DNA of 49,915 nucleotides from an uncultured Bacteroidales bacterium (GTDB taxonomy: Bacteria; Bacteroidota; Bacteroidia; Bacteroidales; P3), in contig CAMUZR010000020.1 in NCBI GenBank assembly GCA_947165255.1, forward strand, positions 1 to 49,915, read 5' to 3'. The notes under the pieces are model-generated. The model saw only the letters and a program-made list of their open reading frames with translations. It had not been told where the DNA came from and searched no databases. Made by a program: the position numbers and the translations under genes. This document shows positions 1-8,780 of the stretch, in pieces (positions within the stretch are counted from its first letter, which is position 1; each line of letters begins with the position of its first letter).

Positions 1-24
1 TGTGTCGCTAAGGTGCTTTTTTAT

Positions 25-489
25 TCAGTGTTGCATTTGCAACTGGAACTTAGGCTTCACCGCCTGATACCAAAAGCGCGGCACGTCGCCCAACTGCTGC
101 CGCTCCAACGGCGGCCGCGTCTGGCGCAGATGGCGGTAAGCCTCGGCAAAATACTCCTGGTGAGAGTGAATGTCGTCGTCCAGCCAATAGGTGTTTTGGT
201 GTAGAAACTGGGCATAGTCCTCCCGCTCCTTGGGGCGGATAAAGTAGGAAGAGGAGTCCAGCACCTCGTTGCTGCAGGTGTCGCACCTGTAGAAGGCTTT
301 CTCGCGATAGAGATAGGTGGTCCCATTCTCCACAAAGGAGCGCTCAAGGGCATAGAAGCGCTGATTCTCGTCCTGGTAGACCAGGGGCAGCGGCACCCTC
401 TTGCCGTCAATGGTCACGCTGGGGACGTCGTTCTGTGCGCAACTGCCCAGCCCCCACAGCAGCGGCAACAAAAGTACAAGGCGTTTCAT
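25..489 (-). CDS. Small lipoprotein of unknown function
   Basis: A 154-residue protein with a lipoprotein signal: two basic residues, a leucine-rich core and a lipobox ending LGSC at residue 17, so it should be exported and lipid-anchored. The mature part is hydrophilic and rich in Tyr, Arg and Gln. A CDTC pair near residue 70 could bind metal or form a disulfide. I do not recognise the family. It begins 6 bp after the hydrolase gene at 496-1410 on the same strand, so the two are probably co-transcribed. The ATG at 487-489 is the only start that keeps the full signal peptide. Confidence 0.8.
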   Translation of the reverse strand: MKRLVLLLPLLWGLGSCAQNDVPSVTIDGKRVPLPLVYQDENQRFYALERSFVENGTTYLYREKAFYRCDTCSNEVLDSSSYFIRPKEREDYAQFLHQNTYWLDDDIHSHQEYFAEAYRHLRQTRPPLERQQLGDVPRFWYQAVKPKFQLQMQH

Positions 490-495
490 AACGTT

Positions 496-1410
496 CTACT
501 TATGAAAGTAAAGGTCAAAAAGGTCCATGTCCGACCACTTGGTCCGCTGGACGAAAGCATCGGTGCAGGTGGCGTCGTACTGCATCACCTTGCCCGCAAA
601 CACGGCGTCCACAAAGGCGCAGAAATCGTCAACCGTGGCCGTGAGGGCCGCCGCCACCTCGTGCCCGCGGTCCTCATAGCGCACAATGCGGTAGTTGTAG
701 CCCTTCCTGTCGAAATGCCGTGCCAGGCGGCTGCTGCCGAACAGCGACATGGACAGCGAACCGGGCATACGGCGGTAGTTGACTATCTTATCAATGGTGC
801 CGTGGTGCAGAAAGGTCGGTGCGGGCGGTGTGGCATACTTCAGCTCGGCATTACTGCAGAAAATGCCGCCCGCGTATGAAATCACCGCCGCCGGCACAAA
901 CTCCTTGGGCAACTTCTCCACCACCGGCAGGGCGTTGGCACGGCTATAGTCGGTCTGCAGCACCGTGATGGCCCCGGCGCTGCTGCCCGTCAGCACCATC
1001 TTGGTGGGGTCGAGGTTCAGCTCCTTGGCGTTGTTCCACAGGAATGCCACCGCCTCGGCGCAGTCTTCCACCGCCCAGGTGATGGCCGTGTCGAAAAGAT
1101 GGTAAGCCGTCAGCAGCGACACCTTTGCCGGATGCTTGAAATAGAGCCTGTAGTCCATGGCCACGGCCACAAAACCGCGGTCGGCCAGCATCTGGCAGCA
1201 CTTTCGGCTGCTCTCGTTGTTGCGCTCGCCGGAGGCAAATCCGCCGCCGAAGATATAGAGCACACAGGCCTTATCGGCGCGGGGATGGTCGGGCATGTAT
1301 ACGTCCAACTTCAAATCTACCGTGTCGCGTGTGGCATAAACAAACGTCTGCTGCGCCCTGGCCGACATGCCGACCAACAATACAAAAGCAAGTAATCCAA
1401 TCTTTTTCAT
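496..1410 (-). CDS. Secreted alpha/beta hydrolase (carboxylesterase-like)
   Basis: A 304-residue protein with a cleavable signal peptide (about residues 1-19, ending ARA). The alpha/beta hydrolase fold is supported by an oxyanion loop FGGGF at residues 54-58, in place of the usual HGGG, and by the nucleophile elbow GSSAG with Ser144. Asp207 (in GTID) and His250 (in DRGHE) are well placed to complete the triad. This fits the hormone-sensitive-lipase/carboxylesterase class acting on esters in the periplasm or outside the cell; the substrate cannot be told. It leads a two-gene unit with the downstream lipoprotein and has a good promoter 30-60 bp upstream. Confidence 0.85.
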   Translation of the reverse strand: MKKIGLLAFVLLVGMSARAQQTFVYATRDTVDLKLDVYMPDHPRADKACVLYIFGGGFASGERNNESSRKCCQMLADRGFVAVAMDYRLYFKHPAKVSLLTAYHLFDTAITWAVEDCAEAVAFLWNNAKELNLDPTKMVLTGSSAGAITVLQTDYSRANALPVVEKLPKEFVPAAVISYAGGIFCSNAELKYATPPAPTFLHHGTIDKIVNYRRMPGSLSMSLFGSSRLARHFDRKGYNYRIVRYEDRGHEVAAALTATVDDFCAFVDAVFAGKVMQYDATCTDAFVQRTKWSDMDLFDLYFHK

Positions 1411-1438
1411 TATCTAAAGTCCACTATTGTCTGCGGTG

Positions 1439-1469
1439 CAAAATTACGCTTTTTTTTCCACATATCAAA
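1439..1469 (-). promoter_or_regulatory. Bacteroidota promoter for the hydrolase-lipoprotein unit
   Basis: Read on the minus strand this is TTTG (1469-1466), 19 bp, then TAATTTTG (1446-1439), an exact fit to the Bacteroidota consensus TTTG-N19-TAnnTTTG. Transcription would start about 20 bases before the ATG at 1410. Confidence 0.75.
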
Positions 1470-1473
1470 AAAG

Positions 1474-1481
1474 TATCTTTG
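1474..1481 (+). promoter_or_regulatory. Possible plus-strand -7 element
   Basis: TATCTTTG matches TAnnTTTG on the plus strand, back-to-back with the minus-strand promoter at 1439-1469. Nineteen bases upstream there is only TTTT (1451-1454). If used, it would give the gene at 1760 a leader of about 270 bases that includes the 11-bp repeats at 1622-1665. Confidence 0.35.
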
Positions 1482-1621
1482 CCCGGTTGCCGCCCATGCC
1501 GCCGGCGCACTTTTTTTTCTCCCAAACTCAACGCCCCTCCATGCTCCCCGCCCTCTGCCCTTTCGACCCATCGGGCCTCCGCTCTTTCTCCACCCTTACC
1601 CCGCTTGTTCCTTGTTACATC

Positions 1622-1665
1622 CTCTATCGATGCCCTATCGATGCCCTATCGTTGTTCTATCCCAC
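1622..1665. repeat. Degenerate 11-bp tandem repeat, locus A
   Basis: Four consecutive 11-mers in register: CTCTATCGATG, CCCTATCGATG, CCCTATCGTTG and TTCTATCCCAC. The second unit recurs exactly at 28154-28164 and the third differs by one base from the unit at 13442-13452. It lies wholly between genes. Confidence 0.75.
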
Positions 1666-1759
1666 AACCAAAGAGCCGTAGGCGGAAAACAGACGGGTGA
1701 GACAGCCTGGGGCGGGGGCAGCGGATTGGCGGGCCGGAGGATTGGCACAACTTTTGCCC

Positions 1760-2308
1760 ATGGTGAGGAATATGGATAAACAACGCATGATTTTTGAGAC
1801 AGACCGTCGCAGTGTGACCGAGGGCGACGTGGTAGAAGTAAAATGGCAGTGCGAGGGAGCCGAGGAGGTGAAACTGACGATTGACAACGGATTCCGCTCG
1901 ACCGACATACCGCTGGAAACCAGCGGCAACAAGAAGTTCCGCCTGAACCGCTCGAAGGGCAAGACCCACCTGACCCTGACGGTGAAGACGGAGGGCAAGG
2001 TGCACCACAAGACCGTAGACGTGCGGGTGAAGAAGATGCCCACGGTGAAAGCCGACACGGTGGACAGCAACGGCCGGAAGCTGGGCTTCCTGAGCCAATG
2101 GTGGCAGAAGGGGCTGACAAATTGGCACAACTTTATGGCCAAGGTGAATCTGGCCATGAGCGCCCTGCCCGAACGCAAGCAGGTTATTGTCAAGATGATG
2201 GCCCTGCTGGGCGTGATGCTCATCGTCAGCGCCATCTGGCCTAAGGCCTATAACTTCATCATGGTGGCACTGATAGTGTACCTGGCTATTGCCTTGCTCA
2301 AAAGATAG
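1760..2308 (+). CDS. Membrane protein with N-terminal beta domain and C-terminal hydrophobic pair
   Basis: About 182 residues from ATG 1760; ATG 1772 is an equally possible start. Residues 1 to about 95 look like an Ig-like or FixG-type beta sandwich, with alternating hydrophobic strands and many Thr, Val and Lys. Near residue 140 begin two hydrophobic segments that run to the C terminus and would anchor the protein in the inner membrane, where it ends with KR. There is no signal peptide. An upstream in-frame ATG at 1697 adds a Gly/Ala-rich stretch unlike the rest, so I reject it. Family and function are not recognised. Confidence 0.65.
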   Translation: MVRNMDKQRMIFETDRRSVTEGDVVEVKWQCEGAEEVKLTIDNGFRSTDIPLETSGNKKFRLNRSKGKTHLTLTVKTEGKVHHKTVDVRVKKMPTVKADTVDSNGRKLGFLSQWWQKGLTNWHNFMAKVNLAMSALPERKQVIVKMMALLGVMLIVSAIWPKAYNFIMVALIVYLAIALLKR

Positions 2309-2768
2309 CCCCGCCGCGGCATTTGCCATCGTATAGCAGGGGGAGGGCGGCCCCCATATTTCCCACCACGACACACGCAGAGTGCTGTCGGGCTGGGCCG
2401 ACTGGCTGTTGGCGGGGGTTCGTTGTGTGCTGTTTTTCTGCGGCGGTGAAGGGGGATAGGTGGTGGACGGATTGCGGACGGCTTGTGGACGGATTGCGGA
2501 CGGGCGGTCAAATCCAGTGCGGCGCGCACGGAGCCGCCGGGTTCGAGGCGCACACCGTTGAGGCAACCCCTGAGGCGGACAAGCGTGGCGGATAAAATCA
2601 TGCAGGAGTAGGCGATGGGCAACCGTCCGCCGATGGGGCTATGAGGCAGCCGGAGGACGGTAGGGGCGCACATCGGGCTGAAAAAAACTTCCCGTCGTCG
2701 CACCACATGCACAATATTTACAAAAATTGTACGTTATTAAGAAATAATAAGAAAAAAACAAGAAAAAT
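2309..2768. other. 460-bp gap with an 11-bp tandem array
   Basis: There is no convincing gene. It contains the 44-bp array at 2463-2506 in a G-rich setting. The last 70 bases turn sharply AT-rich (2700-2768), consistent with a promoter region for the DUF4230 pair, but I find no exact TAnnTTTG there. Confidence 0.55.
2463..2506. repeat. 11-bp tandem repeat, G-rich type
   Basis: Four 11-mers in perfect register: GTGGACGGATT, GCGGACGGCTT, GTGGACGGATT and GCGGACGGGCG. Units one and three are identical, so it can also be read as two copies of a 22-mer. It shares period and intergenic position with the other arrays in this window, but not their sequence. Confidence 0.75.
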
Positions 2769-3311
2769 ATGAAAAGGAACGTATTATTGTGGGTGTTGGC
2801 GGCGATGCTGCTCTGCTGCACGTCGTGCAGGAAAGAGGAGAAGGATATTAAATATAAGATAATGAAGGCCGAACTGGGGACGGTAGAGTATACCGTGCGG
2901 CAGATTATCCGCAACAGCGACGAGACTTGGAAATTCTTTGGCGAGCGGAAGGTGCTCTTTTCGGTAAAGGCCACACTGAAGGCAGGCATCAACCTGGACA
3001 AGATGGAGGACGACGATGTGGAGGTGAAAGGGAAGTCGATAAAACTGACCCTCCCCTGTCCCGAAATAGTGGCCCTGAACATTCGACCGGACGACATAGA
3101 GCTGGCCTACTCCAAGGTGTCGACCCTGCGGTCGGACTACTCGCAGAAGGAGCTTGAGGAGATTCTGCATTCGGGCGAAAAGGCCATACGCAACGACGAG
3201 ACGCTCCGCGCCACTATTTTGGACGACGCCAAAACCAACGCACGGGAATTTTTCGAGGTGCTGCTCCGCAGCAGCGGCTTCGAAAACATAGTGATTAAAT
3301 TTGATGACTAA
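2769..3311 (+). CDS. DUF4230 family lipoprotein
   Basis: A 180-residue protein with a lipoprotein signal (lipobox CTSC, Cys at residue 20). The mature part matches the DUF4230 pattern: a strand-rich core carrying a K-x-x-L-x-A-G-I-N/D-L motif near residues 75-80, then LPxPEI near residue 100, then a helical C-terminal half. The family is widespread and its biochemical role is unknown. The ATG at 2769 follows an AT-rich leader. The next gene is a second DUF4230 protein that follows at once, so the two probably act together in the envelope. Confidence 0.8.
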   Translation: MKRNVLLWVLAAMLLCCTSCRKEEKDIKYKIMKAELGTVEYTVRQIIRNSDETWKFFGERKVLFSVKATLKAGINLDKMEDDDVEVKGKSIKLTLPCPEIVALNIRPDDIELAYSKVSTLRSDYSQKELEEILHSGEKAIRNDETLRATILDDAKTNAREFFEVLLRSSGFENIVIKFDD

Positions 3312-3330
3312 CCTTTTGAGCCAAAACAAT

Positions 3331-4221
3331 ATGGAAGAAGAGACCAACCCTATCAGCAATGTCGAGGACCTGCACGACGAGGAGTGCGCGCCAGTGCAGC
3401 CCGAGAGCGATTCCCTGTCCTCCTCCGACGCGCCACAGGGGGAGGAACAAGAGCAGCCTGCTGCCCCAGAGGGAACGCCCTCGGCCGAGCCTGAGCCGGC
3501 CGAGCCCACACCGATTGCTGCCGAAGCGGACCCACCGAAGGGCCGAAGAAATATCATAGCGTCCATTAGCAGCCTGTTCAAAAGCACCAGCCAGCTGCTG
3601 AGGACGGTCATTATATTGGCCGTGGTGCTGCTGGTGGCATTCGGCATATTCTCGTTGCAGCACCGGGCCAAGCATAAGAAGGTGGTGCGCACCATCACTC
3701 AGACCGTGGTGGAGGTGAAGAAGATTAAGGAGTTCTGCACCGCCAATTACCAGGAGGAAACGGTGGTGGTGGCCAGGCGAAAGAAGTTGTTACGCACTGA
3801 GGAGCTGGCCATTATAGCCAAAGGCACGGTGCGGGTGGGTTTTGACCTGTCGAAAATGACCACCCGGCTGACCTCGGACACCTCTATCGTTGTGGAGCTG
3901 CCCGCCCCAATAGTACTGGACGTGATCACCAACCCCGGCGACTTCGATATCTTTGAGGAAAATGGCAAATGGGACCAAAAGGTGGTTACTACCTATAAGA
4001 ATCTGGCCCGCGCCACCATTCTGAACCACGCCAAGGCCGAAGGCATTATGGAGGATGCCGAAAAGAACGGGGTGGAGAAACTGACCCTGCTGTTCAAACG
4101 GATGGGAATGAAGTCGGTGACTATCAATGTGGCCCACCCCGAACCGCCACGGACCGAAAGTGGGACTCCTTTCGAGGGCGGTATGCTGACAATGCCCGAA
4201 AAGCAGGACCCCGCCATCTAA
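3331..4221 (+). CDS. DUF4230 family membrane protein
   Basis: About 296 residues from ATG 3331. An alternative ATG at 3304 overlaps the preceding stop by 8 bp. The first 75 or so residues are acidic and rich in Glu, Pro and Ala, as expected of a disordered cytoplasmic tail. A single membrane helix follows at about residues 95-115. The rest is a DUF4230 domain with the same V-G-F-D-L-S motif and VELPAPI segment seen in the neighbour. It is therefore a paralogue of the upstream lipoprotein with another membrane anchor. A short Pro/Thr-rich tail ends the protein. Confidence 0.8.
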   Translation: MEEETNPISNVEDLHDEECAPVQPESDSLSSSDAPQGEEQEQPAAPEGTPSAEPEPAEPTPIAAEADPPKGRRNIIASISSLFKSTSQLLRTVIILAVVLLVAFGIFSLQHRAKHKKVVRTITQTVVEVKKIKEFCTANYQEETVVVARRKKLLRTEELAIIAKGTVRVGFDLSKMTTRLTSDTSIVVELPAPIVLDVITNPGDFDIFEENGKWDQKVVTTYKNLARATILNHAKAEGIMEDAEKNGVEKLTLLFKRMGMKSVTINVAHPEPPRTESGTPFEGGMLTMPEKQDPAI

Positions 4222-4621
4222 CCCGCCATACGCTCTTCGATGCCCGAATAAAGCTGGCTGCTGAACCAAATGGTTTGGCAGAGGGATTTCTTTGGGTCTA
4301 ACATTCTGTGGAGACGGCTTATTTTTCATTTCGGATGAACCCTCAGGGATGGGCATTCGTGCCTATGGGAATAGTTGTATTGTGGGCATGGCAATTGCCA
4401 TGGGGGCGCTCCGCGCCTTGATGGTAAGAGGCTGTGTTCTAATGCCGTTAGCAGTTGCACATGGGGCGGCAGGCCGAAGCCACGTGCGGCAGGGTCAATT
4501 CCCGTTTAAGATATGGCGGCAGGGGCGTTTTCTCACGTGGACAAGGGTGGAAAAAAAGATGAAAATTCAATATACCGATTTTTTTTTGTAATTTTGCATT
4601 TTTAAATTTAATTAATAGTCC
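4222..4621. other. 400-bp gap with promoter at its end
   Basis: No gene is supported. It includes the 10-bp palindrome GGCAATTGCC (4390-4399), a small GC hairpin (GGCGC-TCC-GCGCC, about 4405-4417) and an AT-rich promoter region at 4575-4620. Confidence 0.5.
4589..4596 (+). promoter_or_regulatory. -7 element for the lipoprotein/DUF5723 unit
   Basis: TAATTTTG fits TAnnTTTG exactly, 26 bp before the ATG at 4622 and inside a strongly AT-rich stretch. The -33 TTTG is not clear. Confidence 0.55.
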
Positions 4622-5965
4622 ATGAAGAAACAGATACTTTTTGCTATTCCCTTAGGGCTGGCCCTGCTGTTTTCAGCTTGCGAACGGGAATTCCCCGAAC
4701 TGCATAGACCCCTCGAAATCCAGGGTACGTTCGACCCTGTTTTTGGCTTGCCGCTTGCTAAAATGACAGCCGACGTGGGCACGATGGTCGGCATGTTCGA
4801 TACAAACCAGAATTTGACCGTCTTCATCGGTGAGGACGACGTTCTTTCGTTCCGGTACGACTATTCATACCACACCACGCTGGATTGGACTGCTGCCAAG
4901 GGCAAGAAAGGAACTGAGGGGAGCAAGGACGAGCCGGTGCGCAGCTATTCGGTGGTGACGGGCACGGAGTACATAGACCTGTTCAGAAAGTTCTTGGACT
5001 ACGACGCCAATTCGTTTCAGGTGAACGAATTCCTGGTCACCTTGGAGGCCGATGTGCAGGCTTTTGTGAACAATTCGTTTCAGGCAGTATTGGCCGACGG
5101 GGTGAACCTCTCGTTCGACTCGCTGGTGCTTACGGTCAATTGCGTCGACGGCTACAGGGAGATGCTGCCTATGCAGATTTCGTCGGAGGAGGTGAGCATG
5201 ACGGAGCTGATTGAGAAACGCCATTTAGAAATCCTCAAGGACTACAACCTGCGCCACGTGGCGGAACACAAGCCCTACAGTGTGGACTACTCGGTGCGCC
5301 TTTGCATCTCGATGCCTGTGGAACAGCTGATTCCCGGCTCGACATTTCATGAGCAGATTCAATATATCGGCGTGGACAGCATAGTGGCCGACATCAACTC
5401 CAGGATGGAGCTGCCGCTGGCTTTCTATAGCCACAATGTGACTTACGTCGACACCCTCCCCGTGGACCTCTCCTCACTGGATCAACAGTTGAGCAATATA
5501 GAAAACGGTACTTTTACGGGCGAAAACTACTCCTTTACGCTCAACGACGACAACTGCTACCTTGCCTTTGTGTTCGACAACGGCCTGCCTGTGGGACTTA
5601 ATTTTAATCTTACTTTCCTCGACGAGAACAACCTCCCCCTGCTCACGACGGCTTTCACTGGCGACCAAACTATCTTTCCTGCCCCGGTAGTGCCCTTTGA
5701 GGGGCATCCGGGCTGCTATAGGGCCGAAGGTTCCACCCCCTCGCAGTTCAGAATGAAACTAACGCTCGACAACCTGAAGCAGCTGGGAAACTGCCGCAAG
5801 ATTGCATACACCGTCGTGCTCAACACTGCCCTCTCCAACCCTCCTGACTTTGTGGCAGTGCGCGAGGACGACCGTATCGCGATACGGTCCTACGCCGTGA
5901 TTTCCCCTCACGCCAATTTCACTATCCCGGTGACGCTTCCTGAAATCCCGTTTTTTAGCAAATAG
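4622..5965 (+). CDS. Large lipoprotein of unknown function
   Basis: A 447-residue lipoprotein (lipobox FSAC, Cys20). The mature chain is dominated by beta-strand-like segments with many Asp, Asn and Thr and no membrane helices, so it should be periplasmic or surface-exposed and membrane-anchored. Near the N terminus FDPVFGLPLAK resembles the start of several Bacteroidota outer-surface families, but I cannot name one. It lies 7 bp before a DUF5723 barrel protein, so a lipoprotein and barrel pair made from one transcript is the simplest reading. Confidence 0.75.
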   Translation: MKKQILFAIPLGLALLFSACEREFPELHRPLEIQGTFDPVFGLPLAKMTADVGTMVGMFDTNQNLTVFIGEDDVLSFRYDYSYHTTLDWTAAKGKKGTEGSKDEPVRSYSVVTGTEYIDLFRKFLDYDANSFQVNEFLVTLEADVQAFVNNSFQAVLADGVNLSFDSLVLTVNCVDGYREMLPMQISSEEVSMTELIEKRHLEILKDYNLRHVAEHKPYSVDYSVRLCISMPVEQLIPGSTFHEQIQYIGVDSIVADINSRMELPLAFYSHNVTYVDTLPVDLSSLDQQLSNIENGTFTGENYSFTLNDDNCYLAFVFDNGLPVGLNFNLTFLDENNLPLLTTAFTGDQTIFPAPVVPFEGHPGCYRAEGSTPSQFRMKLTLDNLKQLGNCRKIAYTVVLNTALSNPPDFVAVREDDRIAIRSYAVISPHANFTIPVTLPEIPFFSK

Positions 5966-5972
5966 TTGAGTT

Positions 5973-7406
5973 ATGAAAAGATTATTATATTTCCTTCCCG
6001 TTGCAATAATGATGGTAGGCGCCGGAATGTTCTCGCCGGCCCGCGCACAGATGATACCCGACAACGCGGTGTTCTACCACGCCATACGCTCCCCCTGGTC
6101 TAATTCCTACAACCCCGCCCTCTTCCCCAAGAATTCGAGCTGGTACGTGACCACGGCCAAGACCAGCCTGCAGCTGTCCATACCCCTCTCCTACAACGAC
6201 TTAGGCCTACAGATTGACCCCGTGCGAAACGTAACCGTGCTGAACGTGAACGACGTGCTGGACAGACTGCGCTCCTCCGGATGCAATTTTTACAATAACA
6301 GCGACCTGAACCTGTTCGGATTTGGCTTCACCTTGTTGGAGCATGTCCACGTCTCGGCCTCGGCCGGTGTCAAGTCGCTAAGTTCGTTCAATATCCCGCT
6401 GGGACTTATCGATTTCCTTACCCAGGGAAACCTGAACGAGACCGGCCACATTGACTTTGGCGAAAAGGACATTTTCAGCAATCAGAATTTTGCCTACGTC
6501 TCTCTTGGCGCGGCGGTAAAGCTTCCCTTTATCCCCCTCACGCTCGGCGCCCGGGTGAACGTGCTGGACGGCATTGCAGCGCTCTCGGTCGACAACCTCT
6601 CGCTCGACCTGACCACTGCTGAAGACGTGAGCTCCATACGCCTGACTTCGGACTATATGATTCACTCTGCCGGCGGCTTCAAATTCAAAAGAACCGAGGG
6701 GGGAAGTTTTGCCTTCGACATGGAGCACCTGAAAGATTTTGTCCCCCTCAACATCGGTTTCACCGTAGACTTGGGCGCAAAGTACAATGTGGGCGTCTTC
6801 GACTTCAGCGTCAGCCTGCTCGACGTGGGACCGGGCATCAAATGGAAACAAAGTCCCACCGTCTATTTCCCAAAGCAAAAGGATGTTTCCATCTCGTTTG
6901 AGGGAATCGACCTCAGCACCCTTGTGACCAACGGCACTGTCGACACCTCCTTCATAGGCCGCCTCAAGGACAGCCTCCTGGCAATGATAGACTACTCGCA
7001 GGAGGAGAGCGAGTACTGGCACTCCATCCCCACCCGTCTCTATGCCGGCGTGTCGGCCTCGCTGGGGCAGTTCCTCAGGGTGGGTTACCTCTTACAAGGA
7101 CAGTTCTACAACGGCATTTTTAACAGCCACCACTCCGAGAAGAGCCACCATGCCTTCAACAACACCCTCTCTGCCCACATCAACCTCTTCAACTGGCTGG
7201 AACTTTCCGTTGCCAACTCCTTCTCGTCCGACGGTCGAGGAATTAAGTATATCGAATGGTTCAACCCCGGCATAGCGCTCACCTTCAGCCCCGGCCGCAG
7301 GATGCAGTTCTTTGCCGCGCTCGAATACCTTTCCAGCACCCACCTCCGGGAACTGAAATCGGCTCACTTCATGTTCGGAATCAACGTAGTAGGGCTTAGG
7401 AACTAA
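5973..7406 (+). CDS. DUF5723 family outer-membrane protein
   Basis: A 477-residue protein with a cleavable signal peptide (about residues 1-25, ending ARA). An early NSYNPALFP motif, many alternating hydrophobic strands with aromatic ends, and a terminal strand closing on a hydrophobic residue are typical of the DUF5723 beta-barrel family of Bacteroidota. The biochemical role of the family is not established; many members resemble PorP/SprF or FadL-type barrels. It follows the lipoprotein gene by 7 bp and precedes der by 39 bp. Confidence 0.8.
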   Translation: MKRLLYFLPVAIMMVGAGMFSPARAQMIPDNAVFYHAIRSPWSNSYNPALFPKNSSWYVTTAKTSLQLSIPLSYNDLGLQIDPVRNVTVLNVNDVLDRLRSSGCNFYNNSDLNLFGFGFTLLEHVHVSASAGVKSLSSFNIPLGLIDFLTQGNLNETGHIDFGEKDIFSNQNFAYVSLGAAVKLPFIPLTLGARVNVLDGIAALSVDNLSLDLTTAEDVSSIRLTSDYMIHSAGGFKFKRTEGGSFAFDMEHLKDFVPLNIGFTVDLGAKYNVGVFDFSVSLLDVGPGIKWKQSPTVYFPKQKDVSISFEGIDLSTLVTNGTVDTSFIGRLKDSLLAMIDYSQEESEYWHSIPTRLYAGVSASLGQFLRVGYLLQGQFYNGIFNSHHSEKSHHAFNNTLSAHINLFNWLELSVANSFSSDGRGIKYIEWFNPGIALTFSPGRRMQFFAALEYLSSTHLRELKSAHFMFGINVVGLRN

Positions 7407-7445
7407 CCAATCATACAAGCTAAAAAACACAATCAATAGTTCTAA

Positions 7446-8753
7446 ATGAGTAACATAGTAGCAATTGTGGGACGGCCCAACGTTGGCAAGTCCACTCTTT
7501 TCAACCGTCTGACAGAAAGTAGAAAGGCCATTGTCGACGAAACTTCGGGCGTGACCCGCGACCGCCAATATGGCAAGTCCGACTGGAACGGGAAGAAGTT
7601 TTCCCTCATCGACACTGGCGGCTACGTCATGGGCGGCGACGACGAATTCGAATCCGAAATACGCAAACAGGTGCGGCTGGCCATCGAGGAGGCCGACACT
7701 ATTCTCTTCCTTGTAGATGCCCGCGAGGGCCTCACCCCTATGGATGAAGACGTCGCCGAAATGCTACGCAAGAGCCCCAAGAAGGTCATTCTGGTGGCCA
7801 ATAAGGTGGATAACTCCAAAGAAATGGACAATCTGTCGGAATTCTACTCATTAGGTCTCGGCGAACCCGTGCCCATTGCCGGCATCACCGGCAGCGGCAC
7901 CGGCGACCTCCTAGACCTCGTGGTAGAAGACTTCGACGCAGGCGAAGAGGACGACACCGAAGGGCTCCCCCGCATTGCCGTCGTCGGTCGCCCCAACGTG
8001 GGCAAAAGCTCTTTCATCAATTTCATCACCGGCCAAGACCGCAACATCGTCACCCCCATCGCAGGCACCACACGCGACAGCATCTACACCCGCTACAACA
8101 TGTTCGGCTTCGACTTCAACTTTGTCGACACCGCCGGCCTGCGCAAAAAATCCAAGGTGAGCGAAGATTTGGAATTCTACTCCGTCATGCGCAGCATCCG
8201 TGCCATCGAAAATTCCGACGTGTGCATCCTTATGCTCGACGCCACCCAGGGCCTCGAGCAGCAGGACCTGAACATTTTCTCCCTTATCCAGCGCAATAAC
8301 AAAGGCGTGGTCATCGTGGTGAACAAATGGGACCTCGTAGAAAAAGAGACCAACACCCACAAGCAATTCGAGGACCTCATCCGCAGCCGCATCGCCCCCT
8401 TTACCGACGTGCCCATCATCTTCACCAGCGTGCTCAACAAGCAGCGCATCTTCAAAGTACTCGAAACGGCCAAACAGGTCTACGAAGCCCGCTGCCGCCG
8501 CATCTCCACCAGCGAACTCAACGACATGCTCCTGCCCATCGTCAAAGATCAAAATCCACCTCCTTCGGTCAAAGGCAAATGGATTAAAATAAAATACATC
8601 ACCCAGTTGCCCACCCGCTACCCCCAGTTTGTCTTCTTCTGCAACCTGCCCCAATACATCCGCGACCCCTACAAGCGTTTTGTCGAAAACCGCCTGCGCG
8701 AAATGTGGGACTTCCACGGGGTACCCATCTCCATCTTTTTCAGAGCCAAATAG
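7446..8753 (+). CDS. der: Ribosome biogenesis GTPase Der (EngA)
   Basis: A 435-residue protein with two tandem GTPase domains and a C-terminal KH-like domain, an order unique to Der. The first domain has the P-loop GRPNVGKS at residues 9-16, then DTGG and NKVD; the second has GRPNVGKS at 181-188, then DTAGL and NKWD. Der binds the 50S precursor and helps late assembly of the large subunit. Full length for the family. The ATG at 7446 places the first P-loop at the usual distance. Codon choice becomes strongly C-ending along the gene, and this continues to 12946. Confidence 0.97.
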   Translation: MSNIVAIVGRPNVGKSTLFNRLTESRKAIVDETSGVTRDRQYGKSDWNGKKFSLIDTGGYVMGGDDEFESEIRKQVRLAIEEADTILFLVDAREGLTPMDEDVAEMLRKSPKKVILVANKVDNSKEMDNLSEFYSLGLGEPVPIAGITGSGTGDLLDLVVEDFDAGEEDDTEGLPRIAVVGRPNVGKSSFINFITGQDRNIVTPIAGTTRDSIYTRYNMFGFDFNFVDTAGLRKKSKVSEDLEFYSVMRSIRAIENSDVCILMLDATQGLEQQDLNIFSLIQRNNKGVVIVVNKWDLVEKETNTHKQFEDLIRSRIAPFTDVPIIFTSVLNKQRIFKVLETAKQVYEARCRRISTSELNDMLLPIVKDQNPPPSVKGKWIKIKYITQLPTRYPQFVFFCNLPQYIRDPYKRFVENRLREMWDFHGVPISIFFRAK

Positions 8754-8780
8754 AAAACAACACAAGAAACCCACCTCAAC

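Larger units (their letters stand above)
1411..1759. other. Intergenic region with divergent promoters and repeats
   Basis: A 349-bp gap between divergent genes. It holds the two promoter candidates (1439-1481), a C-rich stretch without a convincing reading frame, and four 11-bp repeat units (1622-1665). Short open frames here have implausible composition and I do not call them. Confidence 0.6.

Noticed and set aside
4292..4591. 99-codon open frame before the 447-residue lipoprotein
   Set aside because: It starts with TTG, has no family-like pattern, and its end lies in the promoter region of the next gene.
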